NCBI GenBank assembly: GCA_030549775.1
Contig: CM060172.1
Coordinates: 57,665,523 to 57,729,522 of the forward strand
DNA from: Tamarix chinensis
Lineage: Eukaryota > Streptophyta > Magnoliopsida > Caryophyllales > Tamaricaceae
Reading direction: 5' to 3'
Length of the DNA stretch: 64,000 nucleotides
The position numbers and the translations under genes were made by a program. Below, one piece after another: positions 25,127 to 36,290 of this stretch. How positions within the stretch are numbered: position 1 is the stretch's first letter; each line of letters opens with the position of its first letter. Under the pieces are notes generated by a model. It ran no database searches, was not told the DNA's origin, and saw only the letters and a program-made list of their open reading frames with translations.

Positions 25127-27650
25127 ATGGATGTTTGCAAATCATTTTTCTAGAGAATATAACAAAGAAGTTGAATTTTTCATCATGTTTGCAATAGAAC
25201 ATGCTGGGGACGCTAGTAGAATAGTATGTCCTTATTTGAATTGTGCTTATATTCAACATTTCAATTCTAATAATTTGAGAGATTATTTTTTTATCTATAA
25301 AATTGATACAAGTTACACTCGTCGGATATGGCATGGTGAGATAGAATCGAAATATAATAATGAGGAAGGTAGGAGACATATTAGTAGATCATTTGACAAC
25401 AATGATGGTGATTTGTTAGAGGACATGACTCAGAAGGTTGATAAAAATGTTTGAGATTGTCCAAAAATGTTCGAGCCATTATTGAGTGACTCAAAAAAAT
25501 CTTTGTAAGGTCATTGCAAGTAGCTTACTAAATTATACACTAGTTTAAGGTTGTATAACTTAAAGGCATGTAACAGATAGAATAATAAGAGTTTCACAGC
25601 ATTATTATCACTTGTGAAAGAAATATTTTTTAATGATAACGTTCTACCCGATCACCTCTATGAAGCAAAGAAGATCCTTTCATCTATGAGTATGATTTAT
25701 GAGAAGATACATGCATTCCCTAATGATTGTATATTATTTTGTAAAGAATATGAATGTTTAGATTATTGTGCTAATGAAGAATGCAAAGCACTATGATATA
25801 AGAAGAATAAGGTGCCACCAAAGGTGTTATGGTATTATCATATAATATAATGATTCAGGTATATGTTTAATGATTTCTAAGATGCGAAGAACTTAAGATG
25901 GCATGCTAATAAGAAGATAGAGGATGGGCTTCTAAGACATCCATCTAACTCTCCAAAATGAATGATGATTGATGGTTTGTTTTCTTTATTTGGTGAAGAA
26001 CAAAGAAACTAGCATCTTGCACTCTCTACGGATGGTATGAATCCACACTATCAAGGAACATATAGTTTTTAGCCAATGATTTGGGTTACATAAAATCTAC
26101 CGATATTGCCCTATATGAAGCGCAAGTATATGATGTTGTCTTTGCTTGTTTTGGGGCCAAACCAACCATAGAATGACATTAATGTTTATTTGGAGCCTTT
26201 AATTGATGATTTGATGTTCTTATGGGACATGGGTGTTGAAGTATTTGATGATTATGGTGAGAAAATTTTCATTTTGAGAGGAATGTTATTCTATACTATA
26301 AGTAATTTTCTAGCATATGGTAACTTGTCAGGTTATAATGTGAAAGGACATTGCACATACCCGATATACGAGGATAATACTTTATTTTTTCAACAAATAC
26401 ATAGCCAAAATACTATTTTTTTTAGGCATCATAGATTTTTACCAAGGTATCGTCATTATCATAGGTAAAGGAATGCTTGCAATAGATTTCCAAAATAAGG
26501 CCGTACACCAATCCGGTTAGTAGATAGACAAGTGTATATGACGATGAAACATTTGAAGGTGTAGTTTGGGAAGAAGAATAAAGATAAGCCTCCATTAGTT
26601 GGGTAGAAATAGATTTCTATATTCTTCAACCTTCTATATTGGGAATCTCTATATGTGATACATGCCCTCAATGTGATGTATATTGATAAAAATATTTGGG
26701 ATAGCCTTATTGGTATATTAGTTAATGTTCCACGAAAGACCAAAGATGGAATCAAGTCTCGATTAAATATAGAGTAAATGAGCTTTAGGCAATACCTAGG
26801 ACCACAAGACAATGGAAGAATAACTTATTTACCACCGGCTTACCACACTCTCTCTAAAAAAGAGAAAATTAATTTTTTTGAATTCTTTAATAGTGTTAAG
26901 GTTCCAGAACGATATTCTTCAAATGTCAGATGGCTAGTGTCTATGAAAGAGTTGAAACTACATAACATAAAGTATCATGATTATCATATTTTGATAAAAA
27001 AAATTATACCAATAGCCATACATGGAATTTTGCTGAAGTATGTTTAAATTGCTAAAAATAGGCTTTGTCGTTTATTCAAAGTACTATGCTCCAAAGTCAT
27101 ACACACTGATAGTTTGGATGTCTTATAAAAAGGGATAGTGATCACTTTGTGCCAGCTTGAAATGTATTTTCCTCCCTTATTCTTTGAAATTATTGTGCAT
27201 CTAAGCATTCACTTGGTATATGTGGTAAAAATGTTAGGACTTGTTCATGGGCACCAGATGTACCCCTTTGAATGGTTTATGAATTTGATGAAAGATTACG
27301 TGAAGAATTGATATCGGCCATAAGGATACATTGTTGAGAGTTACCTAGTAGAAGAGGCATTTGAATTTTGCATAAGTTACTTGTCCAATGCTAAAGCTAT
27401 TGGCATTCCTAAGTCTTAGCTTGCAAGAAAATTTGAAGAGCATGGTATTAGGGGAAATTAATTTGGGAAAGTACACCCTAACATGCACCATAAATCACAT
27501 ATCTATGTATTACATAACAGTGATGATGTTCTACCATATATTGAAGAATATATGTGGTCTTTGAGGATTAAAAAACCATCAAAGGCTAAGAAATGGATAA
27601 TTGATAAACATAATCTTTCTTTTATATATTAGCTAAGATAGTGCATCATT
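25127..27650 (+). pseudogene. CACTA TNPD/Tnp2 transposase (Transpos_assoc + Transposase_21 + DUF4218)
   Basis: Catalytic transposase of an En/Spm element, which cuts at CACTA termini. Domains in order: (1) 25127-25350, transposase-associated domain, with V-C-P-Y-L-N-C-A-Y and R-I-W-H-G-E (usual CPCxxCxN...WxxHGE; the second Cys is Tyr). (2) About 25553-26500, Tnp2 core: Y-E-K-I-H-A-F-P-N-D-C-I-L, K-V-P-P-K-V-L-W-Y, L-R-W-H-A, L-S-T-D-G-M-N-P, K-R-K-Y-M-M-L-S-L-L, then V-E-V-F-D-D-Y, A-Y-G-N-L-S-G-Y and R-R-F-L-P-R-type blocks. (3) 26500-26960, linker with Y-L-P-P-A-Y-H-T-L. (4) About 26960-27420, DUF4218: V-I-T-L-C-Q-L-E-M-Y-F-P-P and Y-P-F-E-W-F-M. Stops recur roughly every 30-100 codons, often at Trp/Gln positions, so the gene is dead. 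The order is collinear with intact family members. Confidence 0.93.
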
Positions 27651-27859
27651 CTACTCATTGGAAATTCCCATACATCTATTTCTAAAACCCTACATTAATT
27701 CTCCCAAATGCCTCGATATGAAGGTTTCTCATATGCCATCTATGCAATCAATGGATATACTTTTTAAAGAAACAAAAATATGAGAGGAGTAAAATACAAA
27801 ATAGAAGAGTGAATTTAGTGACTAAGACATTGCATATTGCTAGTTCAAAGGACAAGAAT

Positions 27860-28195
27860 CCAACATATTCAAATATAAATTATTATGGTGTGATCAAACA
27901 AATTTAGGAGCTATATTACACTATGTTTAAAGTACCTATTTTCGGGTGTAGATGGGTTGATAATAATCATGGAGTTAGATATAAAGATGGGTTCACATTA
28001 GTTGATCTCAATAGGGTAGAGTATAAACAAGATCCATTCATCTTGGCATCAAAAGCAACATAAGTTTTCTTTGTCATTGATCCTATTAATAAAAGGTGTT
28101 CTATAATTTTAGCCATGAAAAAAAAAAGAACTGTCAATGAATATGATGATGAAAATGATGCTAATTGGGAGAAAGAGTGTGTTAAAGTAGTGTAA
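27860..28195 (+). pseudogene. DUF4216 segment of CACTA transposase gene
   Basis: The frame from about 27880 reads Y-Y-G-V-I-K-Q-I, then F-G-C-R-W-V-D-N-N-H-G-V-R, then F-T-L-V-D-L-N-R, then D-P-F-I-L-A-S-K-A. This is the DUF4216 signature (FYGVIxxI...FxCxWVD...GxxxVDxxRxxYxxDPFILAxQA). It is usually the C-terminal domain of the TNPD-type protein and here follows DUF4218 in the expected order after about 230 bp of degraded sequence. It carries two internal stops. An acidic tail (D-E-N-D-A-N-W-E-K-E) follows. Confidence 0.88.
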
Positions 28196-29020
28196 GTAAC
28201 TCAATCATTGAACGATGATAACAATGACATTGCTGAAGAAGAAATATGTGGAAGGGAAGATCATTGTGAAGTAATATATGTATCATATCATGAAAAAATC
28301 CAAAAGGAGGGAAGAATAAAAAAGGAAATGAGGATAATAACATTGCAATATGTTTGGGAGTGTGCTTGTTATTTAAATATCATATTATTATATTTTTCAT
28401 ATCATTACTACATCGGATTATTATGCTTTTCATATCATTACTACATATGAAATATTTGCTTAACACTTTATTTTGTATATATTTATTCACAATATACATT
28501 ATACTAATTTATATATTCAAATTCTACAGAGATATAACAAAGCAAACTATTGATAGGGACTCTAGGGATGGAAGAGAGAAGAGAGGACCTACTGTGATGA
28601 GAATCATCATAGGCATAAGAAACAAAGGAGAATAAGTACCATTAAGTTGGAATACGTATAATATTCCTATTGCCAAGTATGACAACATATTTATCACATA
28701 CATTTCACTCATCACTTGTAATTGTGTTCTTATCTCCTACAATAATTGGAAGTAGGTTATGAAATGCCATAAGCAACAGATTTGGAAAGAAGTCATAGTA
28801 AATGATATGTTTTCTTTGCCATATTTTTGGATGTTACATGTTATTAATTTCAATATAATGACATTGATATACATATTTATGTCTTACATAGTGTTCATCG
28901 TCCAAAAAGCAAGTGAACATCAAAGATCATTTAGGACGTACTTGGAAAATAGAAAATTATAAAAAGATGGATGGTGCTTTATGCACGAAGCTCCCCTAAC
29001 ATTATGGTTTTATTGATCAA
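28196..29020 (+). other. Degraded CACTA sequence between the two transposon genes
   Basis: AT-rich, with short charged open stretches (about 28208-28350 and 28530-28635) that may be exon remnants, and a local direct repeat of 'tttttcatatcattactac' at about 28393 and 28425. No recognisable domain. Confidence 0.4.
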
Positions 29021-29700
29021 GATAGTTGGGACCGTATTGTTGCATATCGTCTTTCATAGGAGTTCAACGTATTTGCTGACTAACAATTAAGTATTTTTAC
29101 TAAGAATATTTAATTGATATTTATATAACTGATGGTACATATTTTCCTCATAATATAGGAGAAAAGTGCCAAAAATAAAGAAATTGTGAAGGGGAACATT
29201 TACCATCATAATATGGTTCAAAAAGGCTATGCACACCTAGAATGAGATTTGGTGTGAGATTTTGATTAATGTGTTCACATTATAACATTGAGAGTGTTAT
29301 AATGATAATGATAATATAATTGCGTATTTTAGAATTATAGCTCCTAGCCCAGAACAAGGATCCATGTACCACATCCATCAAAAATGTATGTTATGGAAGA
29401 TGGCTAGAACAAAAAAAGAAGGATATATTAATAAAGATATACAAAATGCTACTAAAATAATTGTAAACTTGAAGTTATCCCTAAAAGTATTTATTTTTCT
29501 TAGAGAAAATGGATCATGATATTATTTTTATTTATATATTTTAAATTGCATACATTACACGATGAACTTGAAATATCAAATTTTTTATAGGGTTTAGATC
29601 AATATAGCATCGTGTCATAAGTAATGAGAATTGAAGAATATCTAGGAAGACATATGGGTCTTGGCTTAGGGGTTATGATAACATGCATTTGTGGTCTATC
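29020..29700 (+). pseudogene. TNPA-like / plant Transposase_24 remnant
   Basis: Second gene of the CACTA element, encoding the DNA-binding partner of the transposase in En/Spm systems. About 29160-29250 reads K-S-A-K-N-K-E-I-V and H-H-N-M-V-Q-K-G-Y-A, matching the family block NKxNRxxxxxxHxxGxKSFA. About 29395-29445 reads M-A-R-T-K-K-E-G-Y-I-N, matching the THxRKDGxxVN block. About 29620-29690 reads R-I-E-E-Y-L-G-R-H-M-G-L-G-L-G-V, matching the GRVRGxGxGV block. The blocks are in the right order but separated by stops and probable introns. Confidence 0.7.
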
Positions 29701-29754
29701 TAGTGGACCACGGAACACCCATGACCAAGTGATTCTCCTAACCTAAAAAATAAA

Positions 29755-30245
29755 CATGGCATTTGAATGGATGGCCACAATAAAGAAAGAGTTAGCATCC
29801 ATCAAATCTCAAGGGTATAAGTTATCTTATTCAAATTCATATGATCTACTTCACATACCCAATGTAAAAAGCATTAGAGACACTTGTGGAGCTAATACAC
29901 ATTTTTCTTCTCTTTCCGAGGTAAGAGTATGAAACTATGAAACTATATATATATAATGTATCAAGTGTCCACTTAATAATTAACAATACTAATATACTTT
30001 TATTTTAGGGTTTGTATAAATATGACTTGCTAGATTATGACTCCTTAATTCTGTTGGCAAAAGGAAGGGTACACATCACCCATGGTACCGAAACGTCCAC
30101 GATCAATGGGTCTATCTTGGCCCAAAATTGCATACCCATATGTATTGACAATCCAATAATTGGTGATTCACCCTTGCCTTGTTATAAAGAAGGTGATGGT
30201 ACATCTATAGTTTTAGCATCTCATGGAAGCTTCATGCCTTAGCCT
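29755..30245 (+). pseudogene. Coiled/DUF8039-like segment of CACTA second gene
   Basis: The frame from 29757 reads M-A-F-E-W-M-A-T-I-K-K-E-L-A-S-I-K-S. After a probable intron (about 29923-30008, AT-rich, ending ttttag) the frame 30009-30241 is open for 76 codons. It contains L-A-K-G-R-V-H-I-T-H-G and I-C-I-D-N-P-I-I, ending A-S-H-G-S-F-M-P. This resembles the domain upstream of the Ulp1 protease in plant CACTA proteins (AxGxV...IHG...V.VD..I..A.LP...GxxVxxAxGxFxxWP). The usual W before P is absent. Name of the domain is from memory of the family and less certain than the context. Confidence 0.6.
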
Positions 30246-30307
30246 ATAGATAGGATTCGTCTTACGACTGAAAAGGTAATGACATCCACTATCCATGTCA
30301 AACCATA

Positions 30308-30369
30308 AATATTGTATGTTTGTGTGTATGTTTGTGTGTATATATATATAAGTGTGTGTGTGTGTGTGA
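30308..30369. repeat. Mixed (TG)n/(TA)n microsatellite
   Basis: Runs of gtgtgtatgtttgtgtgta, then tatatatata, then (gt)n, inside an intron-like part of the CACTA element. Confidence 0.85.
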
Positions 30370-30822
30370 AAATTGCATTTTGTTGATTATTATGAATTAA
30401 GGGATCAAAAAATAAGAAGGTTCTTAAGTCAAAAAAAAGTGGAATACTAATGGAAAGAGAAAAACAAAAGAAGGCACTGAGAAAGGAAAGAGAGCCACAT
30501 CAAAAAAATTGAGAGCCCCACAAAAGATCCCATCTTCAGAGGAGAACCAACTAATATAAGAACTCCACCAACCACCACTTGCTTTAGTAATATTTTATTT
30601 CTACACCTAAAACTATCTTGATAGCACTCTAATTATAATTGATTATCTTATCAAGTATGTTGGGAGGGACGATGCCATGTATATAGTATCAACAGGGGTT
30701 ATCTGTGAAATTTATAAGCATGAATGGATGTCAACAACAAACATGGATGTATATGTTAAGTAAGTATTATTTCATATCATATATTTTAACACTTTTCATT
30801 GATTTGTATAATTTTAATACCA

Positions 30823-30824
<2 letters not shown>

Positions 30825-30854
<30 letters not shown>
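30825..30854. repeat. (TA)n microsatellite
   Basis: About 15 uninterrupted TA units. Confidence 0.95.
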
Positions 30855-30857
<3 letters not shown>

Positions 30858-30889
30858 ATATATGAGCTATTACTTATAAATAAATATGC

Positions 30890-31780
30890 TTTATTATTGT
30901 CATCCATATGTTGATTGCTAGTTGTGTTGTAGTAGAGGGGATGGTTTCCTCTATTGTGTTTGTGTGTCCATATTACATATCTAACCATACTATAATCAGT
31001 GAAGGTAGATACATAAACTATGTAGAGGATCATATCTTAAGCGAGGGGTACAACAACAATCTTTACGTCATACCTCACCTCACAAATAAACATTGGCTTT
31101 TCTACATTGTCCATCCCAATCAAAACAAATTATTTGTGTTTGATTCCCTCTGAAATCATCATACTCTTTTTCCAGTCATTTGTTTTGAAGGGAAACATTT
31201 AATTGACATGTTATTATACTTATTACTCACATTACATTATTAATGCATATATCCTCTCATATTATTTTTAGGTATATAAAGTTACAATATTGTGTATCAA
31301 CTTTATTTATTATATAGGGCACTATAGATGATGTATGTGAGGAGAGATAGAAATGGTGTTCCAAACCCAAGGAATCTTGAATATAAGTCTGTAATGATAA
31401 GTAGAAATTTTAACATTTTGTATTTTATTTCAATTCTAATTAATATTTAATAGAACAACAAACTAACTAAATTCATTTTACAGTGTCTACAATAGCAAAA
31501 CAGTAATAATTGTGGATAATATATTTATAGATCAATGGATCTCATACTCAAGAAAAAAATATGTCAATGTAGATCCAAGCTATGTATTTTTTTTCTATAT
31601 TTTTTTAATAGTTAATCTATGACATATTTATTATTAACCAAATGATTGAATCGTATCAATATGTAGTTGTTTAATGAATATGTGCGATGCTAGAAATACG
31701 CTAATGATGAAATTGATGAAGTTAGAGATCAATGGGTTAAGTTCGTGTGCTCACATATCTAGTATTATAGATCTATGTGC
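30890..31780 (+). pseudogene. Ulp1/C48 cysteine protease-like segment of CACTA element
   Basis: SUMO-protease-like domain carried by many plant CACTA elements. The 30908-31152 stretch is open and contains F-V-C-P-Y-Y-I-S, L-Y-V-I-P-H, N-K-H-W-L-F-Y-I-V and L-F-V-F-D-S-L. The catalytic His is at 31091-31093 and the Asp at 31142-31144. The Cys block expected downstream is found near 31355-31395 as P-R-N-L-E-Y-K-S-V-M, where Tyr (tat) stands at the nucleophile position in place of Cys (tgt). About 31690-31750 in another frame reads Y-A-N-D-E-I-D-E-V-R-D-Q-W-V-K-F-V, the usual C-terminal block. The domain is complete in outline but inactive. Confidence 0.8.
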
Positions 31781-32584
31781 ATGCATTTTAGGTTTGTATC
31801 AATTATATCTTATGTTAGTCTATGTATATATATACAAGACTGAGATACAACTTCATATATGCATACAAATATGCATGTCACTGTTGATATATAATATAGG
31901 TTTACGATCCAAGAACTTTAAGTTTGAAGTGTAGAGCTACTAACTTCTAGCATGCCTATAAATTTTCATATTTCCAAAGTTATTGATAGTATAACACCCC
32001 CAAAATTTGAAAATTAAAATTTTCATTTTAAAGAGTTAACAACAGAAGCCAAAACATAAAATGTAGGGGTGTCACGCTGCATCTAAAATAGAAGATGCAC
32101 TCCCTATGCCTAGTCTATATTGACTGCAAGGCAAAAGTAACCTTATACCAAGAAATCAGGTGTGGGAAGCACTTGATTCCATCACAATATAGGATAAAAA
32201 ATAGCTAGAAGGAAATAAATAGTGAAAACAAAGGACTAAGAGTCTAAAGATATAGATATATCCGGAATAACCATACCCTTTACCAATATATTTAGCGCTC
32301 AACCAACAGAACCACATCAACCTAATAATCATCAATTACCTGCAAAACAGAGAGGGTCCACTTATTGGATTTAATGGCACCCATGAAATGGATAATCAGT
32401 ACATTACATACTGAGCAAGGTAATGGTACAGTCAAGCAGGGTTACATATATTATAAGAATTCTCATAAGCAATTCATACATGTGCAAAATAAAAATAAAA
32501 ATAAAAAAAAGCCAAATAACTACTGATTCCAAGACTTTTATTAGATATGCCATATTCCAATCTCTTATTTATATTGAGTTTAAG

Positions 32585-33000
32585 GATCCTACTATTTGTA
32601 AACTGATGGAATGGTCTAAAACACCTTTTAGGGACAACACACCTGAGCCACTATTATTATTATCCGGCGGAACGGATCCAACACCTCTCAAAGTAAAATA
32701 CTCCTAAGCCACTATTTATTAAACCGGTGGAACGGTCTGAAGCACCTCTTGGGGAAAACACACCCGAGGCACTATTATTATTAAGTGGAACGGACTCAAC
32801 ATCTCGGTCCTGACTCATGTAATCTTTCACTTTAAATGATTAGTATATTTCCATTTATACTTTAACTCTTAATTGTATTTTTATTCACATTGAGTATGGG
32901 GCCCTCTATTCTTAATCTGGTGGAACAGATTGGAACACCTCTCAGGGATAAGACACATGAGCCACTATTATAATCCGGTGGAATGGAGCCATATAAATGC
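32585..33000 (-). repeat. ~60-bp minisatellite inside long LTR
   Basis: At least five units in two groups, each with a variant of ccactattattatccggtggaacgg followed by 'acacctctyrggg'. This is the reverse-complement form of the array at 19880-20150. Confidence 0.85.
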
Positions 33001-33599
33001 CTCGGCCTGACCCAAATGATATTTCTCTTTACATGATTAATATCTTATTCAGAATTAATTGTATATTATCATGCCAAACTCAAGACATAAAATTTAACAC
33101 ATACGTATGACTACGTAATTATCCTCAAATGACCATAATACCCTTAGGATAATCAAGAAAATTGTATTCTCCCAAAGCCTTTATAAAACCCAAAACATAC
33201 ATATTTCCAATCATTATTCGAAGTGTGTATCCTTAGTTTCCCATCAATATCTTATATCCCATATTATACCCAAACATGTACTTACATAATTACATTGTTT
33301 GCAAGATTATCATTCCATAGAATTTCCATAAGTAAATTATTCAATATAACATACGTAACATAAAAGCATATACACAAATATAAGTATCATATAAATCCCT
33401 AGCTACGACATGTATCATTACTGATAAGGACACCGAGCTCTATGCATGTCAATCCTATACCCCCTCCGAGATCACCGAAAAATCACTAGAGTCAAATGGA
33501 AACATGAATTGTATAAAAGTGTAGAAGAATGTTTGGTGGAACTATGGTTAAATTTTGGTAGTGTTGAGACAAGATTTGGTGTGAAAATAGGGTTACAAG

Positions 33600-33830
33600 G
33601 CTAAAACATGAAGTTGCACGGTCGTGCAGTAATAGTGCACAACAGGTTGAAGGAAGAAAATACGCATGGCCAAGCAATTCAAGAATTGCAAGGCTATGTA
33701 GCACTTAGCTGAGAGGAAATAAAATGCATGGCCAAACATTGCAAGATTTGCAAGGCTGTGCAGCAAGGTATTTGAGCATTTGCACAGCCGTGCAGCAAGC
33801 CTTGTACTCTGAAACTCTACAACAACTAAG
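33600..33830. repeat. Palindromic TGCACGGYCGTGCA-type words in LTR
   Basis: tgcacggtcgtgca near 33614 and tgcacagccgtgca near 33781 are near-perfect palindromes. Between them lie two related units with gcatggccaa...ttgcaaggct. The LTR at 55455 has a counterpart near 59073 (cacacgactgtgtcatggcc). Confidence 0.6.
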
Positions 33831-34300
33831 GGGAAAAAGAAGGGAAAAGAGGTGGCAATCGGCGGTGATAGCTGGCAATGGTGAAGGAAAAGGTTGGGGC
33901 AACCTTGGTGGTCAGTCTACCAACCAAAGGGTGACTAGTGGTGTCTTGGGTGGTGCCCGATGGTGGATTGGTTTTTTCAAATGCCAAGATAGGGAAGAAG
34001 GAGGAAGAAGAAGGAGAAAGGATAAAGAAGAAGAGAAGAAGATCGAGGAGCTGATGAATGATAATAAACTTGAGGGTTGGAGGGGTATTTATACTAGTAA
34101 GGTGGCATGCTTTGGAGGAGAAAAAAAAATGGCAGGGTGATGACGACAATGATGATAGTTCTGTCGAGAAGAAAAAGAAAAAAGAAAGAAAAGGATAGGG
34201 GATGGTGATGGTTGATAGGGATAGGAGTTTGGAGGAGGCACAAGGGAGATGATGATGATGATGAAGAAAATGTGCACCAGAGGAGAAGGTAGGGAGAAGA

Positions 34301-34411
34301 GAAGAAGAAGAAGAAGAAGAAGAAGAAGAAGAAGAAGAAGAAGAAGAAGAAGAAGAAGAAGAAGAAGAAGAAGAAGAAGAAGAAGAAGAAGAAGAAGAAG
34401 AAGAAGAAGAG
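34301..34411. repeat. (GAA)n microsatellite, ~37 perfect units
   Basis: An uninterrupted 111-bp GAA/AAG array inside the G/A-rich part of the solo LTR. It produces long artificial open frames of Ser, Leu, Phe or Arg in several readings, none of which is a gene. Confidence 0.97.
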
Positions 34412-34851
34412 TGGCACAAGGGATGTCAAGGCTGGTAGGATGATGATGAGAGGAGCATATGGGAGGCAAATGGAGGGATAAATGTAGAAGAAAAGAAACT
34501 CCTTAAGCCATAAAATTGGTGCAAGAGAAGAAATAAAATGAAAAGGAATAAAAGGGGAGAAAGGAAGAAAAGAAAAGGAAAAAGAAAAGGAAAGGTGAGA
34601 AAGGTTAGGGAACTAGGATTAGATTAGAAATTTTGGGATTAGCCAAATAATTTAGATTAGCAGAAATATTAGCTGGTTTTAGTTTCAGTTTACGAATTTT
34701 GATTTATCCAAATCAAGGTTTCAATTTTGGTTAAAGTTTCGTGATTAAAAAATTTGGTTAAGGTTAACAATAAGATTTCTTATGATTAGAATCAAATTAG
34801 GGCTAAAGATGTGAAATTAGGTTAAGAAAATTTTTCTACTATTACAGGTAG

Positions 34852-35295
34852 ATATTTACTGATTGTAGATTTAGTAAATATTTGAGCATACATCTATGTA
34901 CGTGGGATAAAACAAACCTATGCAATATATAAAAAAATTACGTTTTAATAATGGTTTAAACCAAAACTACTATTAAAACAACATTCAATAATAGTTATAT
35001 TGAATAATAGATGCCAAAACTGCGTTTTAAATAATAGTTATAGAATAACCATTGACAAAACCACTAGTTTTAATAATTGTTATATTGAATAACCATTGAC
35101 AAAACATCATATTTTAATAACGATTTTAATTGATAACCATGATTAAAACAAGTGTATTTCAACTAAATTTGGCCCAAATATTGGTTTTTTATGATAATTT
35201 TAAAACTAATATTAAAGTTTTAATAACTGTGATTCAATAATAGTTGGTAACCATTATTAAATCTATTTAAAAACCATTATCAAAAAAAATTTATT
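34852..35295. repeat. CACTA 3' subterminal repeat region
   Basis: At least ten copies of aataatggtt/aaccattatt-like words on both strands (for example near 34947, 34989, 35048, 35090, 35248, 35265). The density matches the 5' subterminal region at 22492-22760. The terminal inverted repeat itself (expected ...gtagtagtg) is not visible, so the end is degraded or deleted. Confidence 0.65.
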
Positions 35296-35345
35296 GGCTT
35301 AATGAGCTATTTGAGCTCTAGGAAAGGACTTACGACCAAAATGTG

Positions 35346-35880
35346 AAATAAGGGTTTTAGGGATGTTCGAATGGTAACCCTAGGGTAGGTTATTATCGTA
35401 TGTATAAGATGGAGAAGTTGGACCACAGCATTGGGATATGATGTCAACCATAACATTTTAGGAGTGTATGTTAGATTTGGTAGCCATATGGTGTCTAAAG
35501 GAATAGTTATAACTAAATGGAGAAATTAGGGTTTTAGAGGAGACCCGAATAGTAACCCTAGGGGTAGTTTATGATTGCATGTGTATGATATGGGATTTAG
35601 GACATGATTTTTGATTTGATGGTTAGTGAAAACATTATATGCATAGGAATGAAATTTGGGGACTAAACAAGTACTAAAGAAGGGACTATGCCAAGTATGG
35701 AAAATTAGGGTTTTGAAGGAGACCCAAATAGTAACCCTAGATGTAGATTATTATCGTATGTGTAAGATGTGGGTATTAGACCATGATTCTTGAGTAATTG
35801 GTTCATAATAAAATTTTAATATTAGGTATGGAAATTGCTGACTAGGGGAGTACTAGAGGAGAGAGTATAATAGGGTTGTA
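35346..35880 (+). repeat. ~178-bp tandem repeat (three units) in long LTR
   Basis: Units start near 35346, 35523 and 35702, each with 'agggttttrgrggagaccc..atagtaaccctag' followed by 'ttattatcgtatgtgtaagatg'. Only one equivalent unit is present in the copy at 19180-19600. Confidence 0.85.
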
Positions 35881-36029
35881 AGATTAGGGTTTCTAAAGAA
35901 AACATGATATGTTCTATAGTATATGTTGGGATGGTGACTTGCATGATTATGTGTACATGATATCATGACAACATTTAAATAAATAATGTACAAATAATAC
36001 GTTAATCACTTAAGGTGGAAGATCACCAA

Positions 36030-36290
36030 AGTTAGGATTAGTTATACCTATTCGTTCCATCGGACGATAATAGTGGCCTGGAGCGTCTTACCCTAGGGTT
36101 GTACTTTGTTACCATTTCACCAGTTGAGAATAGTGGGGTCCCAAAACTCAAGTTAAATAAACCATTGAATGATCATAACAGTTGATAAGATACTAACTAA
36201 GTGGAACACAGCTTGGGTTAGGACTAGTTGTGCTTTAATTATCGTTCCACCAGTTGAGAATAGTAGGGTCCCTGAATACAACATGAATAA
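36030..36290 (+). repeat. Minisatellite in long LTR (right part)
   Basis: Units with cgttccaycrgwygagaatagt near 36053, 36113 and 36242; homologous to the array at 19880-20150. Confidence 0.75.

Larger units (their letters stand above)
31990..34846 (-). repeat. Solo long LTR, minus orientation, inserted in CACTA element
   Basis: It starts tataacacccccaaaattt and ends tctactattaca. Flanking pentamers gatag (31985-31989) and ggtag (34847-34851) agree at 4 of 5. It is 2857 bp long, with no internal region or second copy of the same orientation beside it. It shares minisatellite and G/A-rich blocks with the LTR at 55455. CACTA subterminal sequence resumes immediately after it, so it is younger than the CACTA insertion. 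Confidence 0.78.
22492..35295 (+). mobile_element. En/Spm (CACTA) DNA transposon, decayed, with nested insertions
   Basis: The left end is CACTACTACATAAATG, a CACTA-type terminus, followed by subterminal motifs on both strands. Inside, in order, lie Tnp2/TNPD transposase, DUF4218, DUF4216, a TNPA/Transposase_24-like segment, DUF8039 and a C48 protease-like segment, all on the plus strand. Two younger insertions sit in it: a LINE at 24230-24845 and an inverted solo LTR at 31990-34846. Subterminal-type repeats resume at 34852 and stop near 35295, where LTR sequence continues. The 3' CACTA terminus itself is not recognisable, so the right boundary and the 3-bp target duplication (gca expected) are unproven. 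Without insertions the element would be about 9.3 kb. Confidence 0.8.

Noticed and set aside
33826..34469. Long open frames rich in Ser, Leu, Phe or Arg
   Set aside because: They are different readings of the (GAA)n array and its G/A-rich flanks in an LTR, not proteins.
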